Shown one piece after another: positions 1 to 10,311 of a stretch of DNA of 64,000 nt. Every line of letters starts with the position of its first letter. Positions within the stretch are counted from its first letter, which is position 1. The position numbers and the translations under genes were made by a program. Below the pieces are notes generated by a model, which searched no databases, was not told the DNA's origin, and was given only the letters and a program-made list of their open reading frames with translations. Where the stretch lies: contig NW_026712501.1 of NCBI RefSeq assembly GCF_022539665.2, positions 1 to 64,000 of the forward strand, read 5' to 3'. This DNA is from Daphnia carinata. Taxonomy: Eukaryota > Arthropoda > Branchiopoda > Diplostraca > Daphniidae.

Positions 1-447
1 TATACCTTTGAAGGCCACAGACAGTAGAAGAGAGAGAGTGACCGAGCTTTCGGAAGCTGTTTAACTCTGGAACATTCTATTTCCTCTAGTCATCTGGTGA
101 AGACCCAACTGATGCTACATTATGCACCCAAAAGCTTCAGCAGAATCGTGGAACAGACAACAGATTCTTCTGGAATAGGTAGATATTCCCTATAGGCTGG
201 TTCACTGTACAATTATAATTTTAAAAATGATCCTCTAAAATTGGCAGGCTTTTGCACTTACCATTGCAACACTATGGAATTGATTGTTCTCACTGGCTGT
301 TACGAGTAACATGTGGCAGTGTTGAAATCCGTACGTTGAAACCAGGAGTTCAAGTAGGGTCGCACAAAGTCAGATTCTCACGCGGCCCCCAAAGTCAGAT
401 TCTCACGCGGCCCCGAAGCCTCTTCACCAGCTCTAGAACGCCATTTG

Positions 448-1440
448 AAGCTCATGCAAGGGCGTTATCATGACACAGCTATCGTGAATCTACTCGGTCT
501 CTACATGGTCGGTGCAAAAGAAGGCTTCACTTAGTCAACTCTTCCAAGCTGACCAGAAACGCTGTTATGAGTCGATGCCTCATACCATGTTCGACTATCA
601 CCAAGAATGCAGAGTGGAAACCTCCAGAATCACAGTGACTGTTTGTGTTAGCTGCTTTAACTTCTACCTAACAACCATGGTATTATTTTAACATGGTGGA
701 CCAAAGACTATGGATGGCAGCGAGCAGTGAGAACGCCAAAGCCTAGGCAACTGAGCTACAAAGGTTTTAGTGGACATGAAATCAACCAATTAGACATTCA
801 GCAATGTGTGAATGATTTCGTTCAAGGTGCTTTCACGGGATCGCCCATTCGCGTTACTGACCTATGTTCAACTTGTTGGCGTATGTCGCTACGTTTTTAT
901 TCGACACGAATTAGCGGTTGACGTGCGAGACGTGGCCACAGAGTCAGTCAAAACCGGGCTTGGTGGTGCAATGGGAAATAAAAGTGGCGTACCTATCCGC
1001 TTTTTGCTGCGCAACACTTCGCTGTGTTTTATCTGCAGCCACTTTGCCGGTGGCCAATCTCAGTGGGTTGAGCGCAATGCTGACTACGCAAGGTCACGCG
1101 ACGCATCTCTCTCCATCATGGAAGCAAAGTGGAGCAGCAGATTTCGTTTTAAAAAATTCAACAAGCGCAAGGCATTCGTGAATTACGTTGAATGTGAATT
1201 CAGCTTTCGCCAATGCACAAATACTATCCTTTCTCTCACGATTATGACACCCCGGCATGAATAGATCGTGTACTGTTACGCGAACGACGTGATCATGGTC
1301 AAAAACCAAGGATGAACTGCCTGTTACGGTCGTGCAGAACTAAAACAGAGTGATGATAGGCCTGTGATGGCCTTCATAGACATAGAAATTCTTGCTACAC
1401 GCATAGAAAAAACTCTATGGGTCTTGGAAGACGTGGTTGG
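448..1440 (+). pseudogene. Synj: Synaptojanin-like inositol phosphatase relic (Sac1 + 5-phosphatase)
   Basis: Several short translated blocks in different frames follow the domain order of synaptojanin, the phosphoinositide phosphatase of endocytic membranes. Around 448-530 one frame reads [12 protein letters not shown] then KEGFT. At 533-630 another reads LSQLFQADQKRCYESMPHTM, then FDYHQEC, as in the Sac1 domain. Near 720-760 AASSENAKA is followed by TAG where a Trp is expected. From about 818 the 5-phosphatase domain reads [20 protein letters not shown] and later [12 protein letters not shown] and [15 protein letters not shown], ending near 1110. At 1349-1435 SDDRPVMAFIDIEI matches the C-terminal end of the domain. 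Stops and frameshifts separate the blocks, and roughly 770-818 looks like inserted or intronic sequence. It is a dead copy; whether it arose by genomic duplication or retroposition cannot be told. The family call rests on remembered motifs. Confidence 0.7.
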
Positions 1441-1500
1441 GAGGCTCTGACCCGATTGCGGGTGCGTGTGCTAGTGAACAGACGTCATGGTGCCTCGATG

Positions 1501-3201
1501 AAAATACACTTCACGAGAATATTCGGAAAATCCTGATTAAATTTTGCGGTACCGTCACCGACGGTATTCAGGTAACAAAATTTGACGCCGTTTTTTTTTT
1601 ATAAGAGTTTTACAGGAAACTAACGGTCTAGTTTTCATAAATCAGTGATGTAAATTACTTGAGCTCGACCGCGCCCCTCGCAGCGGCTGAATGAAGCAGC
1701 CTGTTGCGCCCATTAAGGGGTCGAGAGGCGGAACGCACGTGGAACTTGCTTTCCATCGTCCTCGCGAAATGTTCAAACGCCATGACCGCAATGCTGTTCC
1801 ACTTTTAGAGGTTTTAACGGAAGAGATCATGTCGTGCGAACAGGTAGAGATAAACAATTAACAGCAATAGGTACAAAGTGTTTGTTAAATTCACCTTTTT
1901 TTTATATTTTGCCCCAGAGATAAAATATTTGATATTTTTCATTCAATTTTATGCGATTGATCAAGAACATCATTAAGTGATTGTCCTCAAATGAAATCTA
2001 ATCGTGTAAAGAAAGCAGATTGCTTAACAGGACTACTACGTACGCAGATTTTATCCATACAATTTATCATAATAGAGAGTACAGGAAAATGCATAATCCG
2101 TAATAGTCCTTGACTTTAGTTCTAGTAATGGAAGTAGTGAATTCAAATCAATTACGGCTTATGGTGAATTCATCGTCATTGCGAAACTACGTGTTCTCGA
2201 GTACGGTGAGGGATTACGTTGGTTACCCAACGTTATTGTGGAAAAATTTTCCTTGTGACATGTACCACTAGGCGTCTATTAAAAATAAGGTAGCGAAAAT
2301 AATGTCTAACTAGCGTTGCGTAACAGAAATTGCGACTCAGGTATGGAAGAAATGTTTCCTGGTATCATATTGGGGCACTCGGTGTCGTTTCTTTTGCCTT
2401 TTAGCTTTCCCGGTAGTTTTTTCGTTTTATCCGTGGCTTGTGGGTCGTTTGTTTGCTTTGCTTCGAGACAATGTGAATATGTGCGAAATGGGCACTTGCG
2501 TGACAGGAAAAGATCGTCAATGGAGTTGGCATAGTATAATCTGATACCTTTGCACGGAAGGCAGCGCTCCACGGCCTGTAACTGTGGTATTACCGATCGG
2601 CACTGGTACGACGTTTATATTGTTTGTCTTTCCTAATTTTGTATCACAAGGTACAAGGAAACCGTCTTAGATAATAAAATGAAATCTATTGCATCCATTT
2701 AAGTTAAAAATTCCAAACACAAACTTATCGTATTGACTCCTTCTTATACGGTACAAAGTTATACAGATAAGATGATCAATTCGCCTTCAGTTCCTTCTGT
2801 TACAACGTTCTGAGCAGTTTCGATTAGAAATAAGTGGGACGTAGTGAGTCAAGCATCGTCGTCCAGCTAACGCACGTCAGACCCTCAATGGCACAACTGT
2901 ACCATCAAACTTGACAGGAAACTCAACAAGTAGTAACATCCCAATAGTAAACCCGGTGCTGTTATGTACGAGCAGCACGGGCCGATGTCCGTTCCGACAA
3001 CGTCACACCGGTGGTCAAGTTCCGCGTATACGGTAAATTATTGCGTACAGTATAAAAATACGCAGAGTTTTTTGTTGGATGCGGTTTTTGTCTTGCCTTT
3101 ACTCGTCCATGCCAACCTGAAGTTCGTCACTGGTGAATGCGATACACTCACGCCTGGCGTTGCTGTGTCGGTTTTGTATCGCTATAATGCCCACCTGACT
3201 G
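1501..3201. other. No recognisable gene
   Basis: I see no conserved protein motif, RNA gene or strong repeat here. Open frames are short, including 2316-2534 and 2964-3248 on plus and 1642-1857 on minus, and none has a recognisable product. A T run lies at 1591-1600. The right edge is the target site of the gypsy A insertion. Confidence 0.5.
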
Positions 3202-3206
3202 GTAGA

Positions 3207-3552
3207 TGTTACGAGAAACCCTATATCCTATCATGTACCCCCATCTAGTGTCCCGATTCCACCTCCCCTTGTTAGATGGCAGACCGAAAGGTATGCGACG
3301 GGTCGTCTGCTGTCAATCATGAAAAGCAGTTAGTTACCTCGCCGTCTACCAAGTGGTCCTAAGAAGGAGCTCCGCATATTGCTGGCTTCCCTTCACGTAA
3401 CCCCTAAGTGAATTGTGTTGTACCCCAATTGTGTAGTAAATATACTTGTCCCGTATATCCATCGGATTATTTCATCTTCGTCTTCCCCGCTATTCGCCGC
3501 ATCATCCACTGCTTCTCACGGTCTGGGTCCGACGCCGGTAACATCCATAACA
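3207..3552 (+). repeat. 5' LTR of gypsy A
   Basis: It begins TGTTACGAGAAACC and ends CATCCATAACA, the usual TG...CA form, and pairs with 9741-10086 over its full length. It would hold the promoter and polyadenylation signals of the element. Confidence 0.9.
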
Positions 3553-3554
3553 AT

Positions 3555-3572
3555 TGGTGTCAGAATAGGGAT
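3555..3572 (+). other. Primer-binding site of gypsy A
   Basis: TGGTGTCAGAATAGGGAT starts two bases after the 5' LTR, where a tRNA 3' end primes minus-strand DNA. It starts with TGG, complementary to the CCA tail. I have not assigned the tRNA. Confidence 0.6.
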
Positions 3573-4738
3573 TGAGGAGGATTGAAGATCGAGGATGTTC
3601 ATCTCCGCCAGGCTATCGAACAACTTTAAAAAAAAAAAAGTTGCCTGCAGCGGACCCGCGTACCGCCCACGTGAGAAGGAAAATTTTCGCGTACCTGGTC
3701 GCCGCCATTGTGGATGGTCCTTACCTGCGCCGAAGGGGAGTGGATCCCATCCCGCCGCGACGTCTTTGTTAAAGGGTGGAGGAACGGTACAGGTAAGTAT
3801 TTCAACCCTTGTTACCTATAGCCACGGGCTATTAAATAAACAATTCCAGCGCATGATTTTGGTTTGTACTGTGTGTAGTTAGGAATTGTATCTTTTTTGC
3901 GGTGTGCCTTTTGTCCGCCCCGCTTTGTCTTGCACGTTCCGCCTTTTTTTTTTTTTTTTCTTTTCTTTTTTGGGACGCCTCACACGTTTTTTTTTTGTCA
4001 CGTGTGATATTTTGTTTTTTCTTCTTTTTTTCCCTTAGCGATCGGATTTACGGTGCGGAAGTGTTTTTTTTTTCTTTTCTACTTTTTTTTCGTGTGGACA
4101 AGGAAAAGATTTTTGGGTGCGAATTACGCTGTGAGACCTCGCTCGGCTTCTCACTTTTCCTTTTTTGGGTTTGACGGCGTTTTGTGTTTTTTTTGTGATT
4201 TGTTTCCCCTCTCACCCACAGAGAATATTTTTTTTTTGTTGTACTTTTTTGTTATGGTGTTGCTTTTTTTTTTTTGGCTCGCCATTTTGGTTGCGTTCAA
4301 CAACTTTTTTTTTTGGCTTTTGCTTTGTTTTGTCGACCTTGGGGATCCTCCCCCTGATCTTGGGGAGGTGTCTTAGTAGGAACGTACTTATTTGTTTTTT
4401 TTCTCTGCTCTTTTGTTGTTTTTTTTCTTCTCATTTTTTGGGCCTTCTTTTTGTTTTCTTTGCCTTTCGCGCTTGTTTTTTTTTTTTTTTTCTATTTTTG
4501 TTTTGGTATTTTGGAATTTTCGTACGGTTGGTTCTGCATGTTGGATTTGAATCCCGACGTCCCAGATCCCTTTTTTGGCTTCGAACCACAGTACTACCTG
4601 CGGAATCAGAGGGGAAAAGCTCGTCAAACAACAGCAAGAGCACGTATTGTTCGTCCGGTGCCGCGTTCACCTGCGACGAAAACGAGCTGTCCGAAGTTGG
4701 AGTTTGTACTGGCGGCAGAAGCATCTCCATCAACAGAC
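3573..4738 (+). other. Long T-rich leader of gypsy A
   Basis: About 1.2 kb lies between the primer-binding site and the likely gag start. From about 3940 to 4510 it is dominated by T runs of 8-16, broken by short mixed segments. Open frames through it encode mostly Phe and have no protein features, so I treat it as untranslated. A matching T-rich stretch precedes the 3' LTR. Confidence 0.6.
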
Positions 4739-5761
4739 ATGGCAGACAATAACGAGCTAATCGTGGCATTGAATAGGTTTGCTGAAGTAGCAGCGGCTGA
4801 CGGTGCGGCGAGGCAAAATCAGGTTGCCCAACTCGTCGAAATGATTAACGTGCAACAACTACAGAACAACGAAGCTATCCAAGCACTTGCTGCCGCTTTG
4901 CCAGCTGCCCAGACAGTCCGTCCGTCGACGATTGCTGTCAGTTCTATACCACGCTTCTCGGGTGCTGTTGGCGAAGATGCGCAAGGGTTTATTGACCATG
5001 TGGAACGCGTTGGTGGGTTAGAGGGTTGGACAGAGGAGAATCGACTTTTGGTTGCTGTGACACGTCTCGAGGGCACTGCCTCCTAATGGCACGTGCAAAC
5101 GGGACACCATCACACTACCTGGGCTTTTTGGTCAGCCGCACTAGTGACAAACTTTGCTCGAGCGCTTTCGTTTTTGGAGTGGAGTTCGCTCGTAGAGTCT
5201 AGGGTACAAAAACCAGGGGAATCTTGCCTTGAATTCGGGTTGGACAAGCGACGATTGTGCCTTCGTTGTCCCGTCCCGTTACCGGAGGCTGACGTCATCA
5301 AGATGTTGCTGAGAGGTCTCGTGAACCCCATTCACGTCGCAGCCTTAACTTCTCCCTTACCGGTAGACTTTATGGCCTTCTTGACGCGACTCAGAGACTT
5401 GGAGGAACTTGGGTTAACGCCTCCAGTGCCCAGCGTGCCAGCGTCTACAAATGCACATACATTACAACCAACGCCCCCTGTTTTAACAGCCACTCAGTCA
5501 ACTGTCCCTGCGCCAGCAACACAGGATTTGACCGCACTCTTTCAAAGTCTACGAGACCGCTTGGTCAACCAAATTTCATCGTCGCTATCACGACTCCCTG
5601 TTAATCCCGGACCTAGTGCTCCGCGGATGGGTGATGGAGGCTTTGCACCAAGAGGGCCCGCGCAAAGATTGTGCTATTCGTGCAATCGACACGGCCATAT
5701 CGCTAGGGACTGTCCGGCAAAAAACGACGGGGTATCTCGTCGAGGACAATGGCGCCCTTAA
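4739..5761 (+). pseudogene. gypsy A gag (capsid/nucleocapsid), one internal stop
   Basis: The frame starts at MADNNEL (ATG 4739) and runs to 5761, interrupted by TAA at 5084-5086 after RLEGTAS. Reading resumes in the same frame with WHVQTGHHH. The capsid-like part includes IPRFSGAVGEDAQGFIDHVE and later GESCLEFGLDKRRLC. Near the C-terminus is one CCHC zinc knuckle, CYSCNRHGHIARDC (about 5670-5712), which binds RNA in nucleocapsids. The gag 3' end overlaps the start of the protease frame by about 13 bases, consistent with frameshifted Gag-Pol. I chose the ATG at 4739 because everything upstream is T-rich leader. The stop makes this copy nonfunctional. Confidence 0.8.
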
Positions 5762-8700
5762 AAGGTTTTTTTTTGTCTGAAAGTCGTCCAGCCCGGCCTC
5801 TTATCAAGGTCTGGGTAGAAAACGTTGGGGAAGTTACGGCACTCGTCGACTCGGGGGCTAGCGTTAGTGCGGTACGGCTAACCGTCGTGCGGAAATTTAT
5901 GGACCCTCATCGGAAGGCCACGAAAACTAAACTGAGAGGCGTCGACAACAAGCTAGTGCGAGTAGAGGGAGCACTACCGTTGAACGTTAAATGGAAGCAC
6001 AATTTTGTCAAACTCAAGTCCGTCACCGTACTAAGGACCGCTCCATTCGCGTTAATCTTGGGTAGTGGAAAGTAAAACCAGCATTGTAGTAAGGGAAGGG
6101 AGAATTGAATTAGTCGGGGAAGGGTTAGTTGAGGAGCAAAATAAGGGTGTAGTGGCGAAGGAAAGTAGGGAGTTAGATCAAGTAAGGGGGAGATTAACGT
6201 AACGGGGAAAGGTGTAAGGGGGAGGAAATAGGGTTAATTGAGAGAAATTTAAATAAACGGTACAGGGAAATCGAAGAGGGCGAAGGAAAGAGGGTAGAGG
6301 AAGTTTTGACGAAGGAGAAAAAGATAGTGCGATGGGCGGAAGAGGTGCACATAATTAACGAGGAAAGCAGCAGGGAGGAAACATTTTTGGATGAAGAGGG
6401 GAGTAATGAAGAAGATTTTGACGTAAGCTACGGTCTGATAGAGTCTTTCGCGGAGGAATCGCCTTCGAAACGACGTGGATGGATGCCAGTTAAGGCAGAT
6501 GGACACCAGGTAGTTCCGCCCAACTCGCTAGTCTTTGTGAAGTGAAGATTATCGTCAAATGTCTCTGGTACGGCTTTTGTTAAGTTCAATTGTTGTTCGA
6601 AGCCGGGGAAGGAGTGGGTGATACCAGCCAGTGTCGTGACGGTAAATAGAGGACTGACGGAGATACCCCTTGTAAATTATTCCCCTGTAGAGTTGAAACT
6701 AAGGCGACGTCATTTCTTTTATGCCGTTGAAGTCAACGACGACGCCGTTTTGTCTACTTTGACAGACGGGGCCTCTGAGATCTGTGCCACCGTTTTTCCA
6801 GCACATGATGAAGCCAAATTCACCACTCAAGTTAAAATTGGGGAGGGACTAGACTCTGGTCAACGAGAAAAACTTCTGGGTATGCTTGGACGCCGACGAA
6901 AATGCTTCCCGACGTCAAAAAGGGAAATTGGGCAAACCACCGAAGTTGAGCACCATATTGACACGGGGAATGCTTGTCTGGTGAAGTCTGCGCCATACAG
7001 GGTGTCAGCATTCGAACGTCAGATTATTGCGGGAAAGATTGAAGAGATGTTAGAAGACGGTGTTGTCGAAGAATCTTTTAGCCCGTGGAGTTCGCCCGTC
7101 GTTTTAGTTCGTAAAGCAAAATGTGGTGACTATCGTTTTTGTATTGATTTTAGACGTCTAAATGCGGTAACGAAACGTGATGTTTATCCGTTACCTCGCA
7201 TTGACGATGTTTTGGACAGGCTAGCAGGTGCGCACTTTTTTTCTTGTTTGGATTTGGCCAGTGGATATTGGCAGGTGCCTGTAGCGTTGGAAGATCGGGA
7301 GAAGACAGCATTTGTAACCCCAGACGGTCTTTATCAGTTTACACGTCTGCCGTTCGGGTTGAGCAATGCTCCGGCGACGTTCCAACGTTTAATGGATAGG
7401 GTTTTAGCTGGCTTAAAATGGCATATGTGTCTTGTTTACTTCAACTGGTCTTGGAGCAGTGTTGACGCAAGATGCTGGTGAAGGACATCGACCTGTGACT
7501 TTCATCAGCAAAAGGCTTTCGGACACCGAAACACGATATCACGCCAATGAATTGGAATGTTTGGCGGTGGTGTGGGCACTCAAGAAATTGCGTACCTACG
7601 TTTATGGGAGACATTTTTTTGTTAAGACGGATAGTTCAGCCGTCAAGTGGATGATGGAAAAAAGGGACTTAAAGGGGAAGTTTGCTAGGTGGGTGCTTGA
7701 TTTGCAGGAGTTTACCTTCACGATAGAGCACGTGAAAGGTACGGATAATATTGTTGCGGACACACTGTCCAGGAACCCTGCCGACGGCATTGTTTCTCGG
7801 CCAGATGATTGTCTAGCAGTCACTGTAAAGGGAACCCGAAGTCGGTTATGCCTCAAAAGAGCTCGCCCTCTTGCAACAACAAGACGGCCAGCTACGGAAA
7901 ATATTTGTAGCATTAGACACCCTTACGCCCTGTAAAATTTCCCAAGTTTTTGTCATCCGTAGTAAAATTCTGTATAAAAAAAACATACATTCTGGCAGGA
8001 AGTTGCTACTCGTTATTCCCTCTATCCTTCGTAGAAAAATCTTGGAAGCATGTCATGATTCTCCTTCATCTCGACATCAGGGTGTGGAGAGAACTCTTTT
8101 TAAAATTAAAAGTCGATTTTGGTGGCCACGGCTGGATAGGAGCGTAAAAATTTTTGTACAATCTTGTTCTTTTTGCCAAACACACAAACACGCAATTGGT
8201 CAGGTGGTTGGCCGGCTCAAGCCCATCGTACCACCGTCTTCTCCGTTCTAGCTGATCGGAATTGATCACTTGGGCCCGTTTAAGGTAACTGCTTCTGGCC
8301 ATCGTCATATAATTGTCTCCATAGACTATTTGTCGAAGTGGGTCGAGGTTGCTGCTGTTCCTGACACGTCGACAAAATTTGTTACGTCGTTCCTCGAGAC
8401 GAACATTATCTTTCGCCACGGTACACCACAACGTATTATTAGCGACCAGGGATCAGCCTTTACGTCTCAGATATTTGCCGAGTGGGTAACGCGCTGGCAT
8501 ATTAAACACATTTTGGCCACTGCAGACCATCCGGAGACCAATGGATTAGTGGAATGAGTTAATCCTACATTAACCCTTGCATTATGCGCCTTCGTCAACG
8601 CCGAACATACGGACTGGGACTTACATTTAGCAGCCGCAACGTACGCTGTTAATACTGCCCGCCAAGCCCCAACCGAGGTAACGCCGTTTGAATTAGTGAA

Positions 8701-9276
8701 TGGTCGTCCACCAGTCCTGGCCATAGAGAATCTCTTTCCTTGGCAAGAGAACGAACAAGAACCACATACCACTTTTTTGTCACGCGTTTCGGAATTGAGG
8801 TCGTCAGCTCGTTTGCGCATTGTGGAAAAACAGCGGAAAAGCAAGGAAAGAACAGATCGAGTTCGGAAGCCGGAATCCGAGCTTCTCCATGGTGACCTTG
8901 TTCTAGTTCGACGGAAGCCTAGAAAGAAAAATTCCACCAAAAAATTTCTTCCTAAATTTGTGGGTCATTCCAGGTGGTGCGGAAGCTATCACAAACAATC
9001 TACCTAGTCGAAGATCTGCCCGCGCAACGGAAGAAATCATCGTACAGGCGTTTTAACGTCCACGTCTGCCAGATTCGTCGCTTCCATGGTCGGTCGGATG
9101 TGGAGTGGGACGCTTCGGAAAATGTGGCAGTCGACGAGTCTTCATCTTCGTCATCTTCGAGCGACGCATCTTCGTCCGAGTCGGAAGAGCTGCCACAAGA
9201 AGACAGGCCAACAACAACTACTAGAGCTAGGAGACGGACAAAAAGGCCTGCGTGGATGAAAGACTACCACACATAA
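5749..9276 (+). pseudogene. gypsy A pol (protease, RT, RNase H, integrase), broken
   Basis: Protease is at 5749-6075 with the active-site triad region VDSGAS. Reverse transcriptase occupies the frame 6618-7481, with SPWSSPVVLVRKA, YRFCIDFRRLNAVTKRDVYP and SGYWQVPV. The frame breaks just after CLVYF, where the catalytic DD should follow, and resumes in another frame with TGLGAVLTQDAGEG, so the RT active site, thumb and start of RNase H are deleted. RNase H continues to about 7870. Integrase (7871-8970) has the zinc-binding region HQGVERTLFKIKSRFWWPRL with CSFCQTH, and catalytic-core motifs IDHLGPF and SDQGSAFTSQ, with stops at 8249-8251 and 8555-8557. The C-terminal tail moves to a third frame (8974-9276). 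A reading-frame gap also lies between 6075 and 6306. Confidence 0.85.
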
Positions 9277-9740
9277 CACGTACACGCTCTTCTTTCTCTA
9301 TCGTGTTCGTTTTTGGGGTAAAGTTATTGGTTTTGCTACAGTGTTTTTTTGTTTTTTTTTCTTTTTTTTTTCTTGGGGCGGGGAGTGATGATGTCATTTG
9401 ATGTTTTGTTTTTCTTTTGTTTTGATAAATCGTTGTTTGTTTTCTTTTTTTTTTCTCTTTCTTCTTTATGCCGGGGATGTTGTTTGTTATTTATTATTTT
9501 TTGCTTTCGTAAATCGCCGTCATTTGGGTGGGTGTAAAGAGCCGTGAGCCTCAGGGAGAATTTTTTTTTCTTTCATTCTCTCGTACTTTTTTTTCTCTTC
9601 TTCAGTAGTCAGTAGTGTTTTTCCTTTTTGTTTTCTTTTTGGTTTATCTTCTTTTCTTCGGGGCCATTTCGAAGTTCCAGAAAACCCTCTGTGTTTTATT
9701 TGTGTTTTTCACGTGGAACTTCGAGTCAGGAAGAGCCGAA
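9277..9740 (+). other. T-rich 3' non-coding region of gypsy A
   Basis: This lies between the end of pol and the 3' LTR and is full of T runs of 8-10, like the leader. A purine-rich stretch, AGGAAGAGCCGAA, sits just before the LTR and may be the plus-strand primer. Confidence 0.6.
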
Positions 9741-10086
9741 TATTACGAGAAACCCTATATCCTATCATGTACCCCCATCTAGTGTCCCGATTCCACCTCC
9801 CCTTGTTAGATGGCAGACCGAAAGGTATGCGACGGGTCATCTGCTGTCAATCATGAAAAGCAGTTAGTTTACTCGCCGTCTACCAAGTGGTCCTAAGAAG
9901 GAGCTCCGCATATTGCTGGCTTCCCTTCGCGTAACCCCTAAGTGAATTGTGTTGTACCCCAATTGTGTAGTAAATATACTTGTCCTGTATATCCATCGGA
10001 TTATTTCATCTTCGTCTTCCCCGCTATTCGCCGCATCATCCACTGCTTCCCACGGTCTGGGTCCGACGCCGGCAACATCCGTAACA
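9741..10086 (+). repeat. 3' LTR of gypsy A
   Basis: Full-length partner of 3207-3552. The first bases read TATTACG rather than TGTTACG, a change in the conserved terminal dinucleotide. The duplicated target GTAGA follows at 10087-10091. Confidence 0.9.
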
Positions 10087-10311
10087 GTAGACAACAATCT
10101 CAACGCGCAATCCTATTGATGGCGAACATAATGGCGAAAGTAGAGGAAAACAATAAACCAACGACATTCACACAGAGAAAGTGTTTTCATCCGTTTGTTT
10201 TGGGCACCGTGTGATAATTAAATAAAAAATATTGTTTAACACTAAACCAACGAAATAAAAAAATTTTAAAATAAACTCATCAGACAAAATTGATTGCAAC
10301 ATACAATATTA

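Larger units (their letters stand above)
3207..10086 (+). mobile_element. Ty3/gypsy LTR retrotransposon (gypsy A), complete but inactive
   Basis: Two direct repeats of exactly 346 bp (3207-3552 and 9741-10086) bound gag and pol sequence. The 5-bp target duplication GTAGA is present on both sides (3202-3206 and 10087-10091), so this is one clean insertion. The order is LTR, primer-binding site, T-rich leader, gag, protease, reverse transcriptase, RNase H, integrase, T-rich tail, LTR, which is the Ty3/gypsy order. No envelope gene is seen. The LTRs differ at roughly nine sites by eye, so the insertion is older than gypsy B further right. Gag has an in-frame stop, and pol has a deletion, stops and frameshifts, so it cannot move by itself. 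Confidence 0.9.

Noticed and set aside
3902-4752. Long open frames full of Phe in the T-rich leader
   Set aside because: They follow from T runs, have no domain and lie between the primer-binding site and gag.
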